Shown here one piece after another: positions 40,300 through 51,300 of a DNA stretch of 64,000 bases; position 1 is the first letter of the stretch, and every line of letters begins with the position of its first letter. The notes below the pieces were generated by a model, which saw only the letters and a list, made by a program, of their open reading frames with translations, was not told the origin of the DNA and searched no databases. The stretch comes from Apodospora peruviana (Eukaryota > Ascomycota > Sordariomycetes > Sordariales > Lasiosphaeriaceae), in NCBI GenBank assembly GCA_033439685.1, contig JAUEDM010000005.1, forward strand, positions 3,906,001 through 3,970,000, in the 5' to 3' direction. The position numbers and the translations under genes are program-made.

Positions 40300-41328
40300 T
40301 TACAAATCTCCCGCAAGCCGGTTGTCCTGGTTATGATCAAGCTTGGTCGGATCATCCAAATCACTAAACAACTTCACACCCCATCCCTTGCCAGGGTTAT
40401 TCATCCTCGCCTTCTTATCCTGCTTCCCAATCTCCCTCGTCTCTTCCGCGCTGAACTTGATTAGTCCTCCCCCGGCTATGTAGTTCTGGTCAATATACTC
40501 CTCGTGCACACTCTTGGGAATCACTACCGTCCTCCTCTGCAGCCCCCACGCAAGCACCGTCTGTGCAACAGTGGCATTCTTCTTCTCAGCAAGCTTCTTC
40601 CAGAACGGATCCTCCAGCAGCGCCGGGAGCTCATCCATTTTCTTCTTGTTCTGGTCATTATCGTACGTGGGGTTCGTGTTCCCCAGCGGCGAGTACGCAA
40701 TCACCTTCATGCCCATGCCCAAGTGGTAGTCCACAAAGTCCTGCTGCTGCAGATAAGGGTGGGTCTCGAACTCGTGCGCGTACGGGCAGATGATGCATGA
40801 CTCAAGGATGGTCTCGACCTCGTGTCGGGCAAAGTTGGAGATGCCGATGTAGCGAGTCAAGTTGGCACGGACGAGATTCTCCATGGTGCGCCACGTGTCG
40901 ACAATGGAGGTCTTGTCGTCGAGCTTGTCGCCGTCGACGTCGGGCACGAAGGCGACGGGCCAGTGCATCAGATATAAATCCAGATAATCGAGGCTAAGGT
41001 CGTCGAGGGACTTTTTGATGGCCTTGGTGGCCTGGTCTGGGCGATGGTGCGCGTTCCAGAGCTTGGAGGTGACCCAGATGTCCTTGCGGTCGAGGCCGGC
41101 CGCTGCGATGCCTTTTCCTGTTTTGTCTTCATTTTCATAGATTAAAGCAGCGTCGACGTGACGATATCCGTTCTTGAGTGCATATTCGACCGCGTGCGCG
41201 ACCTGGTCCCGGTCCGAGAGCCAGGTGCCCAGGCCGAACTGGGGGATGTCTTGGAGGTTGCTGGTGATTTGGGAGACCGCAGGGGCTGCGAACGCTGTGA
41301 TGGCCAGGAACGACTTGTGAAGCAGCAT
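40300..41328 (-). CDS. Aldo-keto reductase with predicted signal peptide
   Basis: A single exon of 342 residues from the ATG at 41328 (MLLHKSFLAITAFAAPAVSQ). The AKR barrel follows: IPQFGLGTWLSDRDQVAHAV, GYRHVDAALIYENEDKTGKG, IWVTSKLWNAHH, YLDLYLMHWPVAF, IGISNFARHEVE and TVVIPKSV. The catalytic tetrad is complete: Asp59, Tyr64, Lys89 and His122. NADPH-binding residues after IPKS are present. The odd feature is the hydrophobic N-terminus before the usual AKR start, which looks like a cleavable signal, whereas AKRs are normally cytosolic. The longer frame upstream of 41328 adds no homology, so this start is preferred. The substrate is unknown. Confidence 0.87.
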   Translation of the reverse strand: MLLHKSFLAITAFAAPAVSQITSNLQDIPQFGLGTWLSDRDQVAHAVEYALKNGYRHVDAALIYENEDKTGKGIAAAGLDRKDIWVTSKLWNAHHRPDQATKAIKKSLDDLSLDYLDLYLMHWPVAFVPDVDGDKLDDKTSIVDTWRTMENLVRANLTRYIGISNFARHEVETILESCIICPYAHEFETHPYLQQQDFVDYHLGMGMKVIAYSPLGNTNPTYDNDQNKKKMDELPALLEDPFWKKLAEKKNATVAQTVLAWGLQRRTVVIPKSVHEEYIDQNYIAGGGLIKFSAEETREIGKQDKKARMNNPGKGWGVKLFSDLDDPTKLDHNQDNRLAGDL

Positions 41329-42921
41329 TTTGGACTTTTGCGAGCGATGTGGCGAGTTTGAAGAGTAATGAGTGGGATAAATGAGAGGTTCAGGCCCCGT
41401 TTGAAGTCGGAAATGCACATGTCGCACACCTCCGCTTGTCATGACATCATACATACAAATCACCGAACGTTTGTGCTGACTGGATGTCGCGGTTCGTTAT
41501 CGATAGCTTCCCGTTGGTGGGGGAACAGCACCCAACCCCTTTTCTGGAGCCCGGGCCATCTAAACTGAAGTCCTTTAATAGTCAATGGACAGAAAAGGTG
41601 ATAGTATTTGGGAAATGAGGTGTGAAGCGAATTGCTGCTTTGAACCTTGGGGTGAAATGATCCTGCCAGTTATAGGTGAGAATGCACAACTAAAAAGAAA
41701 AGACCAAAAGGGGTAAAGGAAACCAAAGCAGAAGATGCGGTCCACGCAGATAGTAACGCAAATGAAGAGGACTGATAGTTAGCTGCGACTTGTTTCGATC
41801 GAGTGACCTCTGGGCTAGTGCCCACGCTTCCGGTGCGCCACGCAGCTTGTATTCATGAAAGAAGGAACTGTATCTTCGCTTCGCCAATGTTGGGAAGAGT
41901 GGAAGAAAAAGGATATATGCGGGTCACCAGGGAAAGTTTATTGGGTGGTCATGTCTATGGCTTCGTCGTGGCTTGTGGTGCGGTACGAAATAGAGTTCGT
42001 GACTCACTCGCGCTTTAGTTAGAGTCCCAATCTGAATCTGTCAGAATATTCGGTGTTGCTCGGAAGAATACATGTTCGTGTTCGTGAGGGATTGGTCATC
42101 AATTGGAAATCTTGACAATAATCTTTGTCACTGGTTTAGTCATGTTTGCTATTAGGATTGCCACCATGTCTAGTTATAAGAGAGGCTCTCTGGAAAATCC
42201 AGAGAGCAGGGGAGGAAACCGAAAAAAAAAATAAAAAAAATCACAATGAAATTCTTTTGATGAGAAGTGTGATATTCCGACAGAATCATTGGGGGTACGC
42301 ACAGTACGGTGGTAGGCGACCTTGGGAGACAGTCTTTAACAGGTCAAGCTCGCATGGTACAACACCGAGGCTCAGATTTAAGCTGGAGTGAAACAAATAT
42401 TACGAGAAACCTCTCGAGGCTGGATTAACTTCAAAAAAACAGTACATCTAATGATAGCAAGGAAAGACCCAAAGTGCAGTTTGTCTAGACAGTACCGCAT
42501 TTATCAATGAGTGGATAAACCGGTTACAAGCCTGAGCTAGGACTCAAGGCTTGTGCCACATTGCAAGAGGTCAAGAGCAAAAACAATACATCGGGGACTG
42601 GAACTAAACTCAAAGACGGAACTTACTCTAATGGAGCTCCCATGGCTGGAAAACTCTGCTTCTGCAACCGAAATCATATAAAGAGGGACACCTTGCTGTC
42701 TTGCGGACCATTTGATGTCCCCAAAACTACTTTCTTTCCACCCTTACTTGCAAATATCAGAGCTACTTCACCCACAAACCCCAAGTAACTTTCGTCAACA
42801 AAGGCGAGCACCCACGATTCCAGAATCAACCATCCCAGCTCCATTCGGCAAGTTTTTCTTGCCTCGAATTCCAAGGCGAAAAAAAAACCCCAAAATAACA
42901 CAGGATCATCCCACAGCCATC
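41329..42921. other. Long intergenic region
   Basis: About 1.6 kb, AT-rich in places, with an A-run near 42220-42240. No gene, RNA or repeat family was recognised. Promoter of the aldo-keto reductase is expected at its left side. Confidence 0.45.
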
Positions 42922-43194
42922 ATGAGTCCCACATTACGACTCCCACCACCAGCCGCCTGCATATTCAATAGACAATACCAGGTACGGCTCCACAAGCCCA
43001 AGCTCAGTAATCGAGCTTTCGGGATAGCAGTCACGGTGGCAGCGCTCGCTCTTGCTCTGATTGCGGTCACGGTCGCCGGCGTCGGGGGCGGACCGAATCC
43101 TCCTCCGTCGCCAGCTCCCGCCCTGCTGCTCACACCACTGGAGACTTATGAAGGAACTAAGCGCCAGATCAAGAAAACACGGCCTATGGCCTAA
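42922..43194 (+). CDS. Possible small membrane protein
   Basis: A 90-residue frame from the ATG at 42922 (MSPTLRLPPPAACIFNRQYQ). One strong hydrophobic segment (AFGIAVTVAALALALIAVTV) is followed by a Gly/Pro-rich stretch and a basic tail. The layout is that of a single-pass membrane protein. No homolog is recognised and the frame could be chance. The context before the ATG (CAGCCATC) is acceptable. Confidence 0.3.
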   Translation: MSPTLRLPPPAACIFNRQYQVRLHKPKLSNRAFGIAVTVAALALALIAVTVAGVGGGPNPPPSPAPALLLTPLETYEGTKRQIKKTRPMA

Positions 43195-43429
43195 GCATTG
43201 GTGGTGCAGATGGAAGTAAAAGGATGGTTGCTTGAGGGGTGGCCTTCTTTCCTACGAGGTGTTTCTGTTCTCCCTATGGACATGTAGATCAGCTCTAATA
43301 GGTAACTAGGTAACCAGTCAAACTACACATGAATGATACATATAAACTACTCCATCGCGGCCTGGCACTACCTACCTACTGTCCCGCAGCTGAAACCCCC
43401 CCCCCGTCCTCTTAAGTCTCGACCAAATA

Positions 43430-44330
43430 TCACAAGCAGAAACCGTACCAACCAACCAAACAAACCTCTTTCCATCCATCTACATCCCCCCTTCTCCTCG
43501 GTAGATGCCCCTTAGTTACAATTCGTATGCATAACACTATCACACACAGAATTACATCTGAGCAAAACAGCCAACGAAAGAGTCATCCACGTAATCTTGC
43601 GTCCCTGCTCGGACAACTCCGCGCCAAAAGCAAACATACTGCCGGAAATAAACCTATTCACGAGCCCGTTGACGTCCATGCCGAATTGGGCCAGCAGCAG
43701 AGTTCCGCCCACTTGGTCCAGGGCCTTGGAACAGCATGCCTTTACCTCGAATATGGCGCTGTTTGTGTTGTTTTGACGCTTTTTGCGTGGTGTGGGAGAG
43801 GTATGATCCCTGCGAATAGGTGAGGTCATGTCATCCTGGCGGACAGCGAGGGTGGTGGCGAGGTCTGGGGTTGTGGTTGTGCCAGTGATGGGTGATGCGG
43901 CTGTGAGGTTTGCCGAGAAGAGGAGGAGATACCCCAGGAGGTTGAAGCGCATGATGCAGATGAAAAGTGGGAATTTTCTTGTGGGGAGGAATAACGTGTT
44001 GATTAACTTCGATTTGGTGGCCGGCGATGGAAGGAGAAAGTTGAAGATAAAGATCGCAAGAACTGGCAAAAAGGGCCGGTATATGTACCCTTTTGCGACA
44101 GCCGTCAACACAATACTGGCGATTCCATGATTAGTCCAGTTGCTCTGTTGTTGGTGGCTGCGGCAGATGCGCATTTCTTTTCAACCTGATTACATTTGTC
44201 CTACCAAGGCCATTTGATATACGGCCTACACAGCATCCAATCTTGATCGTTTGAATACAGGACCAGTAGATTCAGGGTTTGGTGACATTTGCCCCCATCA
44301 CTCTTGTCACTCACAATCCAGCCATTCGAC
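43430..44330. repeat. Dispersed duplication, copy 2
   Basis: Partner of 38800-39830, same orientation, about 4.6 kb apart, with the aldo-keto reductase gene between. Boundaries are approximate. Confidence 0.65.
43512..43952 (-). CDS. Small secreted protein, family member 2
   Basis: A single exon of 146 residues from the ATG at 43952. The signal peptide is MRFNLLGYLLLFSANLTAAS. The pro-region includes PDLATTLAVRQDDMTSP and ends at a basic RKKRQ site. The mature part, NNTNSAIFEVKACCSKALDQ ... FAFGAELSEQGRKITWMTLS ... CNSVCDSVMHTNC, parallels the member at 38917-39339. Identity is highest at the C-terminus and lowest around the processing site. One cysteine more is present (ACCSK against ACVAK). 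The function is unknown. Confidence 0.68.
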   Translation of the reverse strand: MRFNLLGYLLLFSANLTAASPITGTTTTPDLATTLAVRQDDMTSPIRRDHTSPTPRKKRQNNTNSAIFEVKACCSKALDQVGGTLLLAQFGMDVNGLVNRFISGSMFAFGAELSEQGRKITWMTLSLAVLLRCNSVCDSVMHTNCN

Positions 44331-45369
44331 TGCCGCTGTGGCTTGTTCGTAGCAAAGGCGCAGGCTGACTAACCCATTGATTCCATTCTACAGGTCCTAC
44401 TAGCGGTTACACAAAAGATGCACAGGCCGAGCCTTTGCAGCCCCGAGGGATTAAATGATGCATAATATGGAATCGTCACGGCTCTGTTTCGGGGCTGAAA
44501 ATCGGGAAGACCCGTGCATTGAAGTCCAAGCTTGCGAGGCTGCGAGGCTGCGGCAAAAGTTGCTCAGGCAGTCAGTCATTCGTCTTCTCTCACCTATTAT
44601 TCCTGATTCGGGGCAACACCTAGGTCTCCAAAATCAGATGGTATCGACAAGGGAACGTAGGGCGAATGGACTGAGGGTAGCTCTGCTACATTATATCCAT
44701 TCAAACTCCTATTCAAATACAAGTGCATAGCTTGATTCTTTCAGGTAATATAAAAGACCTCAAGCAAACGATCACCTAGCTTCAGTCAGGTACATTAGGA
44801 AAGGAGGAGACCATCGGCCGCGGTGGTGGTGCTGGTGTTGGTGCTGGTGTTGGTGCTGGTGTTGGTGCTGGTTGATGAACATCTTCAAATGACCTCTTTC
44901 TGACCCGCTCTTCCGCGGCTTCGCACAGGTATATGTGGTCGACGAGCTCGACTGGTTCAGCGGCAGATTCCTCTTTCATGCCTCTGCCTGGTTTGAAGAC
45001 GCGCCTGGTCGGTGTGCGTTCTTCGCACAGGCTCGGGGCCTTGCCCCATTGTCGCTGTACACAGGCATCAACATTGCTGTAGTTACCACCAAAACCCTCT
45101 CAAGATCAGGCCGACCAGTTCATACTGGAGTATACCACCCATTAATCCGGGGCTCGTTCTCATCGCCGTGGCCGCATTTACTGGGCATCATAAATGAAGG
45201 CCTTGCTGCCTGCTTTCAGCATCTTCTCAGTCCAATTGACTTTGGTGACCTCTTCGTCGTAGAGTCTTCGAATCCCGCTAAACGCCGCCTTTGCAGGAGT
45301 TGTGTTCCTCTGCCGGGATATAAAACCACAGTGCCGTTACTTGCAAAGCCCTAGTCAGGACAAGACAGC
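43953..45369. other. Intergenic with small tandem repeat and possible remnant
   Basis: About 1.4 kb. The first 380 bases are duplicated flank. A 12-bp tandem repeat (GGTGCTGGTGTT, about four copies) lies at 44822-44873 and encodes Pro-Ala-Pro-Thr on the minus strand in a 65-residue frame. On the minus strand near 45200-45310 a short protein-like stretch (GIRRLYDEEVTKVNWTEKML) ends in a stop; it may be a gene remnant. No complete gene was recognised. Confidence 0.4.
44822..44873. repeat. 12-bp tandem repeat
   Basis: About four copies of GGTGCTGGTGTT with a GGT-rich leader. On the minus strand it would encode repeated Pro-Ala-Pro-Thr. Confidence 0.8.
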
Positions 45370-48300
45370 TCAAACCAGATTCACCTCCTCAACAGTAACC
45401 TCCCCATCCTCCACCCATTTCAACACTTCCCCATTCATAATTCCCTCGACATAACACTCCCCTATAACCTCATACCAACGACGACCGGGCCCATCCTTTA
45501 CCTCCATGCTACTATTGTCCTCCTCCGCATCAGTCTGAGCCTCGATCCACCGATCCCTTTCAGCAACCTCCAACTCCCTCAAGATAACAGGATACGAACA
45601 CCCCGGCAAAACAAACACAACATCGCCCTCCTTCGCAGTCTCCCGCAGCGTGGCACCCAGATACCGTCTCTCCTGAGTCACAAGGAACCTCTGCGCCGCA
45701 ACGACCCAAGCCACAGATTCCAAGACATCCCTTACCACCGTTGCATGCGCCCCAGCGTTCTCAGACGATGCCGATGCTACCGACAATAACGCATCCGTGT
45801 TGCTTGGAAACAGGTCCCTGAATTTGCGCCCACCCCAGAGCGGATACGACGCGTTGCTCAACCGGAACCGTTGGAACACTTGAAAGGTATCCAGAGACAG
45901 GATCCCGGACCAACCCGCGCGGGAGAATACTTCCTCCTCGACGGGGTTGGGTGTCTCGTTTTCGAACCAGGGGATGGAGAAGAGTGCGAGGAGAGGACTC
46001 CCATAATCATCCTGACGACGATCATCATCCTCATCACCTTCCTCCTCCTCAGGGGCTGTTGAGCCGGCAGCATGGTGGCGAATTTCATTCGTGAGAATAC
46101 GCAGCAAGACAGTTTGGAGCTGCTCCTCCACGTTGGTTGATCCCGCTGACGGCACGTACTCGTAGAGTCCCTCCGAGTGACCACTCTCTTCGGTTTCCTC
46201 CGCTCGCTTCCGGTCTGCCAATATCTCAACACTACTACGCAGATAACCTCCCATACTCTCGATAACATCAATCCTCACAGAGGACACCGTCAGCACCCTG
46301 CGGCTCTTGCTCAGCTTCCACGATGGGTTAAAAGCCTTCGGAACACCCCGGTCAGGAACCGGCAAAAAGTAGCCCCCTTTTGAGGCTATCGCGTTTGCCC
46401 TGTCGAATGCGCCACTCGCCCTATTTGACCGAGCCATACCACTCCTACTCTGCGTCATATCGATAGCCCAGGTTGGCAAATCTTCCACTTTATCCTTGTA
46501 CCGTCTCCCAGGAAAGAGATCATCGTGGCCCCATACCCGCAGAACGGCCATACTAAGATCGATGAAAGTGTCGGCGATGCTCTTGGTGTAGTCAGGCCTA
46601 ATAAACATGACGATCTCCCGCGGTAGCAGCCCGAGCAGGCCGTAGACGCGGTCGTGATCATCTGAAACCTGCGCTTCGACGCCGAGGTTGAGGGTCACGC
46701 TCCAGTCATTCAGGTCAATAGCTAAATTTTTATCCCCGAACCCGCCCGAGTCGTTGCTGTACCTATTGTCCCAGCTCGCTAAACGAAGCGCGTGGGCTGC
46801 GTGACGGTCGACGGTGGCGATGGTGGCCCGATCGACGTCTTCTGATTCGAACTCGGGCTTTCCGCTGCACTTGTTGTAGTACAGATGGAGAAAAGGGCCC
46901 AGCTCTGACCATGATACCCGGTGCTGCCCAATGTACAGATCCTTGTCTGGTGCAGACGCCATCAGTTCCTGAATGATCCAAAGCCGCATCCAGTATTGAC
47001 GGTTCATCAAGTTGGCCAGTGCAGGCAGGACGTGTATAACAAATTTCAGCACATGGATGGGCTTGAACGTGAGGTTGGAAAGAGAAGAGAATCCTCCATT
47101 TTCGCTTATGGTGGAGCCGGAGATGTGCTCGGCGACGAACTTGCGGATGGTCTCCGTGGTGTGCTCTGCTTGTGGGCTGCCACATTCATCATCAGGGCCA
47201 AGCCAGACGGTAACTTTCGAGGCGACTTGATATATGCGTTGCATCAGACGAAGAACCTTGGACTTCTCCTCTAGATCAGCCTGGTTAATGCAGATGGCAT
47301 CCACCCATAGTTTCAATCCGGAGGCAAATTCCGGGAGGCCACGAAAAGTCCGCAACGCGGATTCGAGGTTGGCACCAACTACCACATGGCGATCGTTGAT
47401 GATAACAGGGAGCGTGTTATCAGGTTTGCCCCATGTGTAACTGAGAGCGGTGAAGTCGCCCCAATTGTACCGTGTTGGTTTGAGTGTGGATACCTGAGCC
47501 ACAAGCTGCTTCCATCCATCGGCTACATCCCTAGGGCTGGGGTATTCCTTGAGGTTCCTCCGGAACTCGTTGTGGGTGTCAGACAGGTCATCTAGCGAGA
47601 ATGTCTCCAGACGACATCGAACTATTTCGGCTTCGGATTTGGCTGGTACGAGAGTCAAAAGACGGATTTCCTTTCTGTCGAGGTCAAGCGATTGATAGTC
47701 GAGGTTTAGCTTTGGCCATGGCACAGGGACAGATTTCGTCATTTTGTTACCCGTGCCAGTAGCAAGCTTGACTCGATGTGATGGTAGTTGGAGTAGCTCC
47801 ATGTCTGGAAATACCCCGAGACGGAGCAGGAGGGAATTGGGTTTGGTTTTCGAAATTCCGATGGCTTTCATCCACTGTGTGAACTCTTTGTGGCCTGGTT
47901 GTTGCAGTGTTCCGTCTCTGATGACCCGTGAGACCCACGTTCTATCTTCGAGCTCGGCAACCTTGCGGGTGAGTGCTTGCAGTTCAAATCGTGAAATAGT
48001 TCCAACGCTCTCGTGAAAACATCGACATCTGGTTGACATGGCAATGGTATGGACCGCCGATTGCTCATCGAGAGCTGCTCCTTGAAGCGTGTCAAAGTGG
48101 AACTTGGCAAATTCTTCGTCAAATTCAGGAAGGGGGAGACGGCCGGCTTTCAGTGCCTCATCTCTGTTCAGAAGAACTTTGACAAATCTCTCGACAAGTG
48201 GTCGAAATTCCAATGGAACCAGCAAGTCGTTTTGTGCAAGCATCGACTGGTAGCACGGGAGAAGGGATGGAGGGTGTCGAAACTGTTTTGCTTGTATCAG

Positions 48301-51300
48301 CAGGTCTCTAGGATCCCTGCTGAGTGCGAATTTGAGGAGGTCTTTGCCGAGATCGTCGTCTACGTCATCCCTTTTGGCAATGACATGATCTAGGAGCCAT
48401 TCGAACTCGGCGGCAAGCCTGAGATTGCTCAGTCGGGCATTTGGGAGATGAAGAAGCCAGGGATTCAAATCCCGCAGGCTGTCATAGCTTCGGGCATTCA
48501 ACGCCTCCGCTTTCGCCAGCACCCGATATTCGACATCTATGTGTATAGTACCCTTGCCCCATTTCTCAATGATGTATTTAGCCAGGAGAAGGATAGGCAA
48601 GGACGCTGTTTTAAGCAGCGTGGAGTACCCTGTGCTTAGGGCAGCTGATATCTCGTTCTCAAGTTTCCTCATCGACCTGACCCGATGTATCGACTGGCGC
48701 ATCCGGTCCCGGATGGCCTCCGACGTCTCCATGACTTCGAATAGCAGAGGGAATCCAGCAAATACACCCGGCCACGACCTTTTCTCGGCGAGAAGACGAA
48801 CAACTATGCTGACTCTTTCGAACTTGTCGTTCCGAGAATCGTCATCTTCCTCCTTGGAGTATACCAATTTCTCAAGGGACCCATACGCAAGATCCAGGCA
48901 TGTTCTACCCTGGAAGTCGAGTTCGGTATAATCCGCACCGGCTTTCAAGAGGAGTTCGACAGCTACGGGGTTCAGGACTTGAGTCGCCATCTGCAAGGGG
49001 GTTGATTTGGTCGGGGATTTCATGATTTTAGCGTTCAGGTGCTCCGGCTTCCAGTAGTGGGCAAGCAGAATCTCCAGCAGCTCTCTAGCAATGGGGTCTG
49101 GGTTGTACTTGAGGGCGGCGACGTGAATGGCCGAGGCGCCCGAGTGGTCGCTGATGATGAAAAGCTCATCCGATCCCTCTGGCTCCAGCGACAACAGAAG
49201 CCTTCTCATTGGGTCAGCCATCCAAGAATATCTTAACGAGGTGGTCTCGAGGGACTGTAGGAAACGTCTTGCTAAACTGTAGGTACTCCTTTACCGGGAT
49301 TTGGAAACCTTAGTATAAGTAACTTTCAAAGCCCTATTTGAAAAGACGTACTGTTTAACTAAACAAACGGCTATTTCTTATTCAATAGGGCCTTGGAACG
49401 TACTTGCAATAATGTTTCCAGATCCCGGTAAATGAGTACCTACAGTCTGACAAGACGGTTCCTATAGTCCCTCGAAACCACCTCATCTTAACACGGTAAG
49501 AAGGAACAAGAACATACCTTAAAGCTGCAGGAAGATCGTCAACCTGCCGCGCGTGCACGGGGAAGAACAGAGATCCCAAAGGACTAACCCCAACACTGGT
49601 AACGCGGTTCAAGGATTCTCCGTGATTTAGGAGGTAGCGAACTAATCCAAAAGCGCCACGATAAAGGGCAAGAGAGAGGGCATCCCCATGTTGGTTGTCA
49701 CAGATCGTTGCTGGGATGCCACATTTGAGCAACACTTCCGCAAAACGGCCATCATTGTAACGTAAAGAGCCCAACACGTGCATGTAACTGGCTTCGGACC
49801 CGGAAAGGCAATGCTGAGGATCATGTCGACCCCGGAGGTCGACGTGGGCACCGTGGCGAATGAGGATACATAGCATGTCGAATCGATGGTAGTTGAGCGC
49901 CTCGTGAACCGGAGTCATGACATTGAATGCGGTGTTGACTTGGCTCCTAAACGTTTCCAAGGATAGAAGGTACTGAGCAGCCGTAGTAGTACCAAGAGAA
50001 ATGGTGTGGTGAAGCGTGGATACTCGGCCTTCCAGAGTATCTAGCACTGGCGTTAGGAAACCGAAGTGTCGCAAAGTGTCCATGGTTCGGTAGGCATGCG
50101 CGAACTTTTCAGGCTCCCTGCCATGATAGTATAACCTCTCTGCTTCGAACTGATCCCCGATAACAGACAAGAGAAGTTTGCTCGAACAGAGCGGATGAAA
50201 GAACTGAGTATAAAAGTACCCTAAATTCAGACGAGAGCTCTGGAGATGAGTGATAGCAGCTCTTTCTGCAGCGGGCAAGGAGTCCGGTGCATGTTCCGTG
50301 AGCAGAGTGTGCAACTCGGATAGCAAGAATAACAGTGAGTCAGAGATGTGTAGTTCGCATGCCAGTTGCAGAGGGCCGTGGAACATGTCGAAGACTCCCG
50401 TGGTCCAGTTGTGGCCGAGGTCGTCTTGAAGTACTGCTTTATATATTCCCAGTATTATCCTCATGGTGAGCCGATCCGCATGCAGTGTTGCTCGCAACAA
50501 TGCCTCTCCAGAGAACCTCCCATGGTTGAACGACCTTATAGCTGGGCAGATTCCGTCTTTGAGAATGGTCATTGGTGCAGGTGAGATTAGACGCAGCCCC
50601 AGAACCGTGCCATTACGCATCAACTGACAAATAATGTCCGCCTTTGCCTCGCGGTCACTTTGTGCCTGGCCATGATGGCGGTCGAAGGTAGGCATCCAGT
50701 AGAGTGCGGTCTCATGAGCGTGGTTGAAGACTGCCACGTCGGCACCACGGGAGAGTAACAGACTTGTAATAGAGACATGTCCTTGCTGACATGAAATAAT
50801 GAGAGCCGTATCCCCATTGGCATTCCGGGCGTTGATATCAGTCTCGGGTCGTTCGAGGAGTCGCTTGGCGTCTTCAAGGAGCCCGTGGAATACAGCAGCG
50901 CTTTGGTCAACGTAATCAGTATCAGCATGGAAGACTTGAAATCCACATGTTGGGCAGATGACAATGTCTTGCAAGAAGACATGGACAAGGCCCAGGAACA
51001 ACTCACTGCAGCAAAGTATTATCTCCGCCTATTTCGTCGGGTGCTGGTCCATTTCGCGCAGCCAAATCTATACACATATTCGTCGTAGTTGCTCGATCGA
51101 TCTTGATTTCGTGTGTCTCGGGGTCAGAGATGTAATCGTCAAGAAGCCGGCGCCAGTCTGGGGTGTTCATTTCATTGATCTTCAATCCGTTGAACGTCTC
51201 TTCGACGGGCTGAGATGCGCCTGGTTCTATCGATTGTTTCGCAGTTGCCTCGAGTATCTCTGAGAGGTGCAGAGCAAACGGATGATAATGGCTGGCGAGT

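Noticed and set aside
45370..49221. Stand-alone ankyrin-HET gene starting at MADPM
   Set aside because: The ATG lies inside a well-formed intron tail, and the ankyrin text continues into the upstream exon in phase. Kept only as an alternative product if the MITE intron is retained.
49382..51001. Stand-alone ankyrin gene of 539 codons
   Set aside because: Its first 34 codons are intron sequence and its last 46 run into the intron and the MITE. The middle is one exon of the larger gene.
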